Shown: in pieces, positions 1-5,246 of the stretch
Layout of the letters: every line of letters begins with the position of its first letter
How positions within the stretch are numbered: the stretch's first letter is position 1
NCBI GenBank assembly: GCA_023386865.1
Contig: JAEWIV010000478.1
Span: 1 to 5,246, forward strand
DNA length: 5,246 bases
From: Pseudomonadota bacterium
GTDB taxonomy: Bacteria > Pseudomonadota > Alphaproteobacteria > Reyranellales > Reyranellaceae
Reading direction: 5' to 3'
Translations under genes and position numbers: made by a program
The notes under the pieces: generated by a model
The model's input: the letters and a program-made list of their open reading frames with translations, nothing else
What the model was told of the DNA's origin: nothing
Databases searched by the model: none

Positions 1-475
1 GGCCGAGGATTCGGGCCATCGCGATCAGCTTGACATCGGCACCCCTGATTCCTGCCAGGGTGCTGAAGAACAGCAGGAAGAACACGACCATGGCCACGAA
101 CGCACACTTCGAGACCAGGCCGATGCCGAGCCACAGGATCAGGAGGGGTGCGAGGGCGAGCTTCGGCACGCCCATTGCCGCCCCGATGAACGGTCGCAGC
201 GACCGTTCCAGTCCGGGAATCCTGTCGATCAGGAACGGCAAGGCGAAGCCGGCGAGGCCGCCGATCACCAGTCCGACAGCGGCCTCGAACAGCGTCACCG
301 CCACGTCGATCGCGAGCACGCCGCTGGCGGCGATCTCGAGCAGACGCCACGCGACCTCACCGGGTCCCGCGACGTAATTGTCGCCCAGCGCCCGGTGCAC
401 CGCGATCCATGCCAGCACGAGGCCCAGCCCGAGCACGACACGACCTGCCAGCACGATATCCGCACGCGGCGTCAT
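1..475 (-). CDS. ABC transporter permease, nitrate/sulfonate/taurine type (second permease, 3' end cut by window edge)
   Basis: This is an inner-membrane permease subunit of an ABC importer in the SsuC/TauC-like (BPD_transp_1) family. The frame is open from the ATG at 475 to the left edge, giving 158 codons. The N-terminus has a hydrophobic first segment (about residues 8-28), followed by a periplasmic-looking stretch and hydrophobic segments around 55-82, 100-120 and 123-141. Residues 68-158 align without gaps to residues 63-153 of the other permease at 1307-2080, about half identical by hand count, including shared motifs PKLALAP/PKVALTP and ILWLGIG/ILWFGIG. The EAA loop that docks on the ATPase has just begun (KLIAMARILG) when the window ends, so about 100 C-terminal residues are missing. 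The ATG shares an ATGA overlap with the ATPase stop, with only a weak GAAGG about 10 bases upstream, so translation is probably coupled. It probably forms a heterodimer with the other permease. Family call firm; substrate unknown. Confidence 0.9.
   Translation of the reverse strand, partial: MTPRADIVLAGRVVLGLGLVLAWIAVHRALGDNYVAGPGEVAWRLLEIAASGVLAIDVAVTLFEAAVGLVIGGLAGFALPFLIDRIPGLERSLRPFIGAAMGVPKLALAPLLILWLGIGLVSKCAFVAMVVFFLLFFSTLAGIRGADVKLIAMARILG
472..475 (-). promoter_or_regulatory. ATGA stop-start overlap (translational coupling)
   Basis: The ATPase stop TGA (474-472) and the second permease start ATG (475-473) share bases as ATGA. This arrangement usually lets ribosomes ending one gene restart on the next, and it fits equal production of subunits of one complex. 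The overlap itself is read directly; coupling is inferred. Confidence 0.8.
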
Positions 476-1281
476 GCGCGCGCGGCCTTCGGCGCCTCGC
501 GGGCCAGACGTTGGCGAATGGCCTCGTAGAGCCTCGTGAAGGCCGGCGAGCCTATCAGCCGGTCGACGTCGCGCGGCCGCGGCAGGGTCACGGGGAATTC
601 GTCGACGATGCGCGCCGGCGCCCGGGAGAGGACCAGCACGCGGTCACCGAGCGCGATCGCTTCGGCGATGTCGTGCGTCACGAAGACGATGGTCTTGCGC
701 TTCAGGCTCCACAGCCGCAGCAGATCGGCATGCAGTTCCATCCTGGTCTGCGCATCCAGCGCACCGAAGGGTTCGTCCATGAGGATGACAGGCGGGTCGT
801 AGGCAAGCGTCCGGACGAGTGAGGCGCGCTTGCGCATGCCGCCGGAGAGCTGATGTGGATAGTAGCGCTCGAAACCGGTGAGGCCGGCGGTCTCTATCAG
901 CGTCGAGACCCGCGCCCGCGCTCCGTCGTCGAGCCGGTTCTGGGCGCGCAGGGGCAGGAGGATGTTGTCGATCAGGCGGCGCCACGGCAGGAGGTTGTCC
1001 TCCTGCGTGACGTAGCCGACCTGGCAATTCCAGCCCGGTTGGAGGGCCGCCTGCCCCGCTTCGAAGGTCGTCCGGCCGCGCAGATGGATCGAGCCCTCCG
1101 TGGGACGGTCGATCTGCGCAAGCATGTTGAGCAGGGTCGATTTCCCCGAGCCCGACGGCCCCGCCATGGTGACGAACTCGCCCTCGGCCACCGACAACGA
1201 CAGACCTTCGATGACTGCCATGCCCTGGGCGCTGCCGTCGCGCGCATCAAACCGGCGCGCGAGATTGCGCACTTCCAGCAT
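472..1281 (-). CDS. ABC transporter ATP-binding protein, nitrate/sulfonate/taurine (SsuB/TauB-like) family
   Basis: This is the cytoplasmic ATPase that powers the importer encoded around it. From the ATG at 1281 it is 269 aa, normal for the family. All nucleotide-binding motifs are present in order: Walker A GPSGSGKST at 41-49, Q-loop Gln93 (VTQEDNLLPW), signature LSGGMRKR at 145-152, Walker B VILMDEP at 165-171, D-loop ALDAQTR at 174-180 and H-loop His203 (VTHDIAEA). The signature carries Lys151 where many relatives have Gln; this is a known variation and should not stop activity. The start at 1281 is preferred because GGAGAG lies 8 bases upstream and the protein then opens MLEVRNLARRF, as is usual. 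An ATG at 1305 (adding MATWRDEP) is one base after the upstream permease stop but lacks a good ribosome site. A longer in-frame extension to 1392 would run inside the upstream permease and is unlikely. The 3' end overlaps the second permease by four bases. Confidence 0.95.
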   Translation of the reverse strand: MLEVRNLARRFDARDGSAQGMAVIEGLSLSVAEGEFVTMAGPSGSGKSTLLNMLAQIDRPTEGSIHLRGRTTFEAGQAALQPGWNCQVGYVTQEDNLLPWRRLIDNILLPLRAQNRLDDGARARVSTLIETAGLTGFERYYPHQLSGGMRKRASLVRTLAYDPPVILMDEPFGALDAQTRMELHADLLRLWSLKRKTIVFVTHDIAEAIALGDRVLVLSRAPARIVDEFPVTLPRPRDVDRLIGSPAFTRLYEAIRQRLAREAPKAARA

Positions 1282-1289
1282 CGGCTCGT

Positions 1290-1295
1290 CTCTCC
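1290..1295 (-). promoter_or_regulatory. Ribosome binding site deciding the ATPase start
   Basis: GGAGAG on the minus strand ends 8 bases before the ATG at 1281. It is the best Shine-Dalgarno match at either candidate ATPase start and lies downstream of the alternative ATG at 1305, so it supports initiation at 1281. Confidence 0.65.
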
Positions 1296-1306
1296 ATGTG
1301 GCCATT

Positions 1307-2080
1307 TCAGAATCCGCTTTGGGCGCTCTCGGCGATGCCGCCGGCGGGACGCCATGCCAGGAAGCGGCGTTCGCAGAGGTCGAGCGCCGCATTCAGCCCG
1401 AGCACGATGAGCGCAAGCGCGACGACTCCGACAAACAGCTTGACCGGCTCGAAGTTGGTCGCCGCCGCCTGGATCATGTAGCCGAGGCCGCGATTGGAAG
1501 AGATGAGCTCACCGACCACGGCCGTGCCTATCGCATAAGGCGCGGCCACACGCAGTCCCGTGAGCACGTAGGGCACCGCGCTGGGCCACACGATCTCGCG
1601 GGCGATCAAGCTGCCGCCCGCACCGAAGACGCGCGCCGCAGCAATCAGCTTCTGGTCGACGCTGTCGAGTCCGGCCGTTGTGATGAAGAACACCATGAAG
1701 AAGACGACGCTCGCGACCAGAGCCACCTTGGACTCCACGCCGATGCCGAACCACAGGATGAACAGCGGCGTCAGCGCCACCTTGGGTGCGCCGTATCCCG
1801 CGACGAGGTAGGGATCGAGGATGGCCCGCACGGTCGCCAGCCGCCTCAGCAGGAAGGGCAACAAGCCGCCCGGAATGCCGCCGATCAGGAAGCCGAGGGC
1901 CGCCGCAAGCAGCGTGTAGCGCGCCTGATACCACAGCTCGCCGCTCGCGAGCTGTACCCAGAACTCACGCCCCGTCGGCAACGGCGCCGGCAGCCACTGC
2001 GGCCCGGCGAGCAGGCTCGCCGACTGCCACGTTGCGAGGCAAAGCGCCAAGAGGATACATCGGCAGAATGCCGTCCGCAT
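1307..2080 (-). CDS. ABC transporter permease, nitrate/sulfonate/taurine (SsuC/TauC-like) family
   Basis: This is an inner-membrane channel subunit of the importer, 257 aa and complete, the usual length for the family. A hydrophobic N-terminal segment (about 4-26) is followed by further membrane-type stretches near 55-78, 93-113, 117-137, 171-192 and 215-235. The ATPase-docking EAA loop is clear at about 144-173: KLIAAARVFGAGG, then REIVWPSAVPYVLTGLR, matching the EAA---G---------LP pattern. The motif GELISSNRGLGYMI (190-203) is also typical of this family. It starts five bases after the binding-protein stop with no strong ribosome site, so translation probably depends on coupling to the gene before it. 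Its stop lies one base before a possible ATPase ATG at 1305 and 25 bases before the preferred ATG at 1281. It is paralogous to the partial permease at 1-475, which suggests a heterodimeric membrane domain. Confidence 0.94.
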   Translation of the reverse strand: MRTAFCRCILLALCLATWQSASLLAGPQWLPAPLPTGREFWVQLASGELWYQARYTLLAAALGFLIGGIPGGLLPFLLRRLATVRAILDPYLVAGYGAPKVALTPLFILWFGIGVESKVALVASVVFFMVFFITTAGLDSVDQKLIAAARVFGAGGSLIAREIVWPSAVPYVLTGLRVAAPYAIGTAVVGELISSNRGLGYMIQAAATNFEPVKLFVGVVALALIVLGLNAALDLCERRFLAWRPAGGIAESAQSGF

Positions 2081-2085
2081 CGCCG

Positions 2086-3093
2086 CTACTCGGCATACTT
2101 GTTGTCGTAGAGACCGGCGAACGACTTCAGCGCCTCGTCCTCCCGCATGATGCCGGCCCTGATCATGTAGTCCTGGGCGTGCGTGAAGCCGATTTCCTTG
2201 ACCACGGCGGTGCGAGGGGTGCCGGCCAGCACGCCGGCGAACGCGTCCTTGACGAGGCTGGGCTCCATCTTGTCGAGCCGCTTGCCGAGAATGGCCAGGG
2301 TGTCGGGCGTGTTGTCATGCATGAACGCCAGCGACGCGTTGAACCCCGCCATGAGCTTGCGACAGGTCGCCGGCCTGGCCTCACACACTCCCGGACGCGT
2401 GACGATGAGGTTGTAGTTGAAGGGATTGAGTTCGGGAAAATCGCCGTCGGGGCTGCTCAGAACGGTCAGCGCGATGCCTTCGAGACGCAGCATCGACGGC
2501 CAGGGCCGCGACATCGCGATACCGTCGACCTGGCCGCTGCGAAGCGCGGCGAGCATCGCCGGTGGCGCCATTGGCGTGATCGTGATGTCGCGCTCCGGAT
2601 CGATGCCGGCCTGCCTGGCGGCGTAGCGGACGTAGCCATGGACGATCGAATTGGGCGCATCCACGGCGATCCTGGCTCCCTTCAGGACACGGGCGCGTAC
2701 GTCAGCCGGAGCCTTGGCGTCGAAGCCGCGTGCCGCGAGGAAGGACTTGCCCATGACCAGCTCGATCTGGATGCGATCGAGCGTGTTGCCGATCGCCACG
2801 AGCTTCTGCCCGCGAGCGACGGCTCGAAGGAACGCCGAAGACGCGGTGTTGGTGAAGTCGACACTGCCGGCCAGTACGGCATTCGTCGCCCCGACGCCGG
2901 GGATGGAAGCGAACTTCACGTCGAGTCCCTGCTCCTGCCAGAAGCCCTTGTCGGCGGCGACGTAGTTCGGACTGAAGGTGAGCGACAGGACCGGTATGGC
3001 GATGCTGACTCCGTCCGTCTGGGCGCGGGCGCCGGCCGACGTCGCGACTGCGGCCAACGCAAGCAGCAGGATGACTCTGACTATCTTGGTCAT
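2086..3093 (-). CDS. ABC transporter substrate-binding protein, NMT1/THI5/SsuA-like, secreted
   Basis: This is the periplasmic ligand-binding component of the importer. From the ATG at 3093 it is 335 aa. The N-terminus is a clear Sec signal peptide: basic MTKIVR, hydrophobic core at about 7-19, and an AxA-type site (GARA/Q) predicting cleavage after residue 24. There is no lipobox Cys, so it should be soluble rather than a lipoprotein. The mature protein has family features: YVAADKGFWQEQGLDVKF (44-61), NAVLAGSVDFTNT (71-83), and the second-lobe segment AALRSGQVDGIAMSRPWPS (182-200). Cys237 and Cys244 lie seven residues apart and could form a disulfide in the periplasm. An in-frame ATG at 3120 overlaps the monooxygenase stop (TGATG) but would put the acidic TLQGEDEE before the signal peptide, so 3093 is preferred. 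The family binds sulfonates, nitrate, pyrimidine precursors and various aromatic acids; the sequence does not reveal which. The neighbouring oxygenases favour an aromatic ligand. Confidence 0.92.
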   Translation of the reverse strand: MTKIVRVILLLALAAVATSAGARAQTDGVSIAIPVLSLTFSPNYVAADKGFWQEQGLDVKFASIPGVGATNAVLAGSVDFTNTASSAFLRAVARGQKLVAIGNTLDRIQIELVMGKSFLAARGFDAKAPADVRARVLKGARIAVDAPNSIVHGYVRYAARQAGIDPERDITITPMAPPAMLAALRSGQVDGIAMSRPWPSMLRLEGIALTVLSSPDGDFPELNPFNYNLIVTRPGVCEARPATCRKLMAGFNASLAFMHDNTPDTLAILGKRLDKMEPSLVKDAFAGVLAGTPRTAVVKEIGFTHAQDYMIRAGIMREDEALKSFAGLYDNKYAE

Positions 3094-3110
3094 TTCCTCG
3101 TCTTCTCCCT
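3094..3110 (-). promoter_or_regulatory. Ribosome binding region of the substrate-binding protein
   Basis: A purine-rich leader between the monooxygenase stop and the ATG at 3093 contains AGGGAG (3105-3110, 11 bases from the ATG) and GAGGAA directly before the ATG. AGGGAG is slightly far and GAGGAA too close for ideal spacing, but no comparable site precedes the other ATG at 3120. Together with the signal peptide this supports the 3093 start. Confidence 0.55.
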
Positions 3111-3119
3111 GAAGTGTCA

Positions 3120-4769
3120 TCAGCCGACGGCGACCTTGCGCTGCCCGTCGTCTCGCGCCTTGCCGGCGCCCCTTTGTCCGGAAACATGCGGAAGGATATC
3201 CGCCGCCTCGTCTGCACGGTCTCCACGCCAGGCGACGTGGCCATCGGGCCTCACCAGGACCAGCGGCTTCTCGTAGAGCGCCGCGACTTCATCGGAATCG
3301 CTGCGCCGGACGGTGAAGGGGATCCCCGATCGACGCGCCGCCGCCTCGAAGGCGGCGGTCTCGGCACCGGCGCAGGCGACGAGGACGAAGCCACGACCGA
3401 ACAGGTCGAGCGTCGACGATCCCGGCGAAAGCCAGTGGTGCGGAGCCCGCATGCCCGGCCAGGTCGACGGCCGATACTCGGTCGGGTCGTCCGGCGGCTC
3501 GGGGGTGCCGTCGGCAACGACAATGGGCGATCGCGCATAGCGGTAGCCGAGCTGCACGCCGAGCGTGTTCCATTCCTTCCAGCGCGTGGCACGGATGACG
3601 TCGCCGACCCGGCGTCGGGCGGCTTCGCCCTCTGGCCCGTCCGCTTCGAGCAGCGGTTCGCTCGGCAAGTCGTGGTCGGCTGCGCGGTTGCTCGCCGCCT
3701 CCTCGACGTTGCGGACCCCGATCGGCCGCCGCTCGGCCTCGTAGCTGTCCAGCAGAACGCTGCCGCCCCACCCATCGAGCACGGCAGCCAGCTTCCAGCC
3801 GATATCCACGGCGTCGCCGATTCCGGTGTTGGCCCCGAATCCCCCTTTCGGCCACAGCATATGGGCGGCATCACCGACCAGGAAGACACGGCCGTCGCGG
3901 TACGACCGCGCGACGACGCGGTGGCCCGACCAGGGTTGCGCGCGGATGATCTCGACCTCGAGGTCTACGCCGAACGTATCGCGCACGCAGGCCACGGGGT
4001 CGAGCGTATCGGCCTCGCCGTCATTCACGTAAAGCGACAGGCGCCAGAGATCCTTGCCGTTCACCGTCGACAGCGCCGCCCGATGGCGCGTGCTCATGGT
4101 GAGGAACTGGCTTGCCGCTCCATGTGGCTGGCGCGCGAGCAGGTCGGGCGCGCGCAGGTAGATGCCGAAATTATGCCCTTCGGCGAAGGTGCCTTCGAAT
4201 TCGATGCCGAGGTGGCGGCGGACCGAGCTCCGGGCGCCGTCGCAGGCGGCGAGGAAGTCGGCTCGGATGACCTGCTGCTTGCCGGTCGACAGGTCGGTGA
4301 CCGTGGCGCGGACACCCCTGGCGTCCTGCGTGAACGACTCCAGGCGACAGCGATCGCGCAACGTCACCGGGCCGAGCGTCGCCGCATGCCGCCGCAGCAG
4401 CGGATCGAACCACATCTTGGGGCACCAGATCGCGGCTTCCGGGCTGAAGCGGCCGGCCTTGGCGTACGCCGCAGCGTTCGAGTCCCGTTCGAAACGGGCG
4501 ACCTGCTGCCCGAGCAGCCGCGTCACGAAGACGACGTTGCGCGGATAGTCCTGCGGAAACTCGCTCTGCCGCGCCGCATCGGCAATGCCCCAGCGACGTA
4601 GATGCTCCATGGTCCGGACGCTGATGGCCTCGCCGGCGGGAAAGACCACCTCGCCCTGCCCCTGCTCGACAACCAGGCACTTCACGCCGCGCCACCCGAG
4701 CTCGCAGGCCAGCGCGAGACCCACCGGCCCGGCCCCGACGATGAGGACGGACGTTTCGACGTCGCTCAT
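3120..4769 (-). CDS. FAD-dependent aromatic monooxygenase (group A, FAD_binding_3 / phenol hydroxylase-like)
   Basis: This is a single-component flavoprotein hydroxylase expected to use NAD(P)H and O2 to add a hydroxyl group to a phenolic or related ring in the cytoplasm. It is 549 aa, normal for the MhpA/TfdB-like group. Three FAD/NAD(P)H motifs are visible: GAGPVG at 12-17 (Rossmann fold, with Glu35 ending the second strand), the DG motif ACDGARSSVRRHLG at 175-188, and the GD motif GRVFLVGDAAHMLWPKGGFG at 293-312, followed by NTGIGDAVDIGWKLA. A C-terminal thioredoxin-like domain (about 450-530: LDLFGRGFVLV, later PLVLVRPDGHVAWRGD) is typical of the phenol hydroxylase subgroup. The start follows the VOC gene stop by two bases, and the frame upstream of it belongs to no known domain. 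The ribosome site is weak, suggesting coupling. Members of this family also act in antibiotic tailoring and ubiquinone synthesis, but the adjacent ring-cleavage-type gene and importer favour catabolism. The exact substrate is unknown. Confidence 0.93.
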   Translation of the reverse strand: MSDVETSVLIVGAGPVGLALACELGWRGVKCLVVEQGQGEVVFPAGEAISVRTMEHLRRWGIADAARQSEFPQDYPRNVVFVTRLLGQQVARFERDSNAAAYAKAGRFSPEAAIWCPKMWFDPLLRRHAATLGPVTLRDRCRLESFTQDARGVRATVTDLSTGKQQVIRADFLAACDGARSSVRRHLGIEFEGTFAEGHNFGIYLRAPDLLARQPHGAASQFLTMSTRHRAALSTVNGKDLWRLSLYVNDGEADTLDPVACVRDTFGVDLEVEIIRAQPWSGHRVVARSYRDGRVFLVGDAAHMLWPKGGFGANTGIGDAVDIGWKLAAVLDGWGGSVLLDSYEAERRPIGVRNVEEAASNRAADHDLPSEPLLEADGPEGEAARRRVGDVIRATRWKEWNTLGVQLGYRYARSPIVVADGTPEPPDDPTEYRPSTWPGMRAPHHWLSPGSSTLDLFGRGFVLVACAGAETAAFEAAARRSGIPFTVRRSDSDEVAALYEKPLVLVRPDGHVAWRGDRADEAADILPHVSGQRGAGKARDDGQRKVAVG

Positions 4770-4771
4770 GG

Positions 4772-5246
4772 TCAGGCCGGGATCCGCACGAGGTCGGCGA
4801 GCGACGTGCCGCTGCGGTAGCGTGCGACATAGTCGTCGGCATCGATCTCTATCCCGGATGGGTTGCGCCTGTACGATTCCGACGTGAAGTAGGCCTTGTA
4901 GTCTTCGGCCGAGGCGAAATTGCTGGCGGACAGCTCGACGACATTCTGGTCGGGATCGCGGTAGTAGAAGCTCGTGCCCGGACCGTGATTGGCCGTTCGG
5001 TGCGGCAGCATCCCGATCGACTTCAGGCGATCGTAGCGGGCGAACAGATCGTCCATCGTGGCGTTGCGGAACTGGACGTGATGGAGCCCCGGATCGCCGC
5101 TCGGCTGATCGCGCGTGCCCGGCACGTCGAAGATCGCCAGCACCTGGGTGTAGGGATGATCGAGATGCAGGCGAATGAAGCACAGACGGATGTCGCTCGC
5201 CCTCTCCTGCCGACCCCCCCCCGCGGCGCCCGGGGCGCGCCCCCCG
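4772..5246 (-). CDS. VOC-superfamily protein, extradiol (type I) ring-cleavage dioxygenase-like, 5' end cut by window edge
   Basis: This is the C-terminal part of a glyoxalase/bleomycin-resistance/extradiol dioxygenase fold protein; about 157 codons are in frame to the right edge. Clear family sequence starts near 5194 (SDIRLCFIRLHL), continues with TQVLAIFDVPG and then a full beta-alpha-beta-beta-beta module: GLHHVQFRN, DDLFARYDRLKSIG, NHGPGTSFYYRDPDQNVVELSAS. The first or second His of GLHHV and the Glu of VVEL fit the second and third metal ligands of type I extradiol dioxygenases; the first His would lie upstream, outside the window. A roughly 45-residue tail (EDYKAYFTSESYRRNPSGIEI onward) follows, as in catechol 2,3-dioxygenase-like VOC proteins. 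The all-G/C stretch at 5214-5246 codes for Gly/Ala/Arg-rich sequence unlike the family, so the true upstream protein is uncertain. It may cleave the product of the adjacent monooxygenase. It could also be a non-oxygenase VOC enzyme. Confidence 0.85.
   Translation of the reverse strand, partial: GGRAPGAAGGGRQERASDIRLCFIRLHLDHPYTQVLAIFDVPGTRDQPSGDPGLHHVQFRNATMDDLFARYDRLKSIGMLPHRTANHGPGTSFYYRDPDQNVVELSASNFASAEDYKAYFTSESYRRNPSGIEIDADDYVARYRSGTSLADLVRIPA
5214..5246. other. All-G/C low-complexity end of the window
   Basis: These 33 bases contain no A or T. They include a run of nine C (5214-5222) and a perfect 12-base palindrome, GGGGCGCGCCCC, at 5232-5243. The frame of the VOC gene stays open through them but would encode Gly/Ala/Arg-rich sequence that does not match VOC proteins. 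This may be a contig-end or read-end artefact rather than true coding sequence; the reading frame upstream of about 5213 should not be trusted. Confidence 0.6.

Noticed and set aside
1282..1392. Longer ATPase start at 1392
   Set aside because: The added residues lie inside the permease coding region, lack ABC ATPase similarity and have no better ribosome site than the start at 1281.
1100..2110. Plus-strand open frame of 336 codons opposite the ATPase and permease
   Set aside because: It runs antisense across two clear ABC genes, is rich in Arg, Glu, Asp and Gln with no domain, and is explained by codon bias of the real genes.
1786..3276. Long plus-strand open frame of 496 codons across the binding protein and permease
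   Set aside because: It spans several well-supported minus-strand genes and their junctions, has low-complexity Arg-rich translation and shows no family motif.
3114..4601. Long plus-strand open frame of 495 codons opposite the monooxygenase
   Set aside because: It is the antisense frame of a strongly supported gene in GC-rich DNA, where opposite frames stay open by chance. Its translation is rich in Arg, Gly and Asp with no recognisable domain.
4770..5183. N-terminal extension of the monooxygenase frame upstream of 4769
   Set aside because: It is an out-of-frame reading of the VOC gene. The flavoprotein family begins a few residues before the GAGPVG motif, which fits the ATG at 4769 exactly.
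5221..5241. Cluster of rare-cutter restriction sites (SacII, NarI, SmaI and AscI type) suggesting vector polylinker
   Set aside because: Such sites are all made of G and C and are expected in a stretch without A or T. No other vector-like sequence is visible.
1..5246. CRISPR arrays, tRNA genes, insertion sequences, defence systems
   Set aside because: No spaced direct repeats, tRNA-like folds, transposase or terminal inverted repeats were seen; essentially every base is covered by the six coding regions.

Overview
The window is one block of GC-rich bacterial DNA (roughly two thirds G+C by eye). All six supported genes read on the minus strand, so transcription runs from right to left. The base composition, codon choice and close gene packing suggest a proteobacterium, perhaps an alphaproteobacterium such as a soil or rhizosphere member of Hyphomicrobiales or a similar group. 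That placement is inference; no rRNA or marker gene is present to confirm it.

In transcription order the genes are: (1) a VOC-superfamily protein resembling extradiol ring-cleavage dioxygenases, cut at its N-terminus by the right edge (4772-5246); (2) a complete group A FAD-dependent aromatic monooxygenase of 549 aa (3120-4769); (3) a secreted NMT1/THI5/SsuA-type ABC substrate-binding protein (2086-3093); (4) a complete ABC permease of the nitrate/sulfonate/taurine type (1307-2080); (5) its ATPase (472-1281); (6) a second, related permease cut at its C-terminus by the left edge (1-475). Gene junctions range from a 4-base ATGA overlap to gaps of 26 bases or fewer. No promoter or terminator is visible inside, and there is no intergenic stretch long enough to hold an RNA gene or mobile element. 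The operon promoter should lie beyond the right edge.

Taken together, the genes look like an uptake-plus-catabolism operon. The binding protein would capture a small organic (probably aromatic) compound in the periplasm, a two-permease/one-ATPase importer would carry it in, the flavoprotein would hydroxylate the ring with NAD(P)H and O2, and the VOC enzyme could open the resulting diol by extradiol (meta) cleavage. The transported compound cannot be read from the sequence. No gene family here looks novel. The points worth a second look are the pairing of the two oxygenases with a dedicated importer, the two diverged permeases on either side of one ATPase, two start-site ambiguities, and an all-G/C end of the window that may be an assembly artefact.
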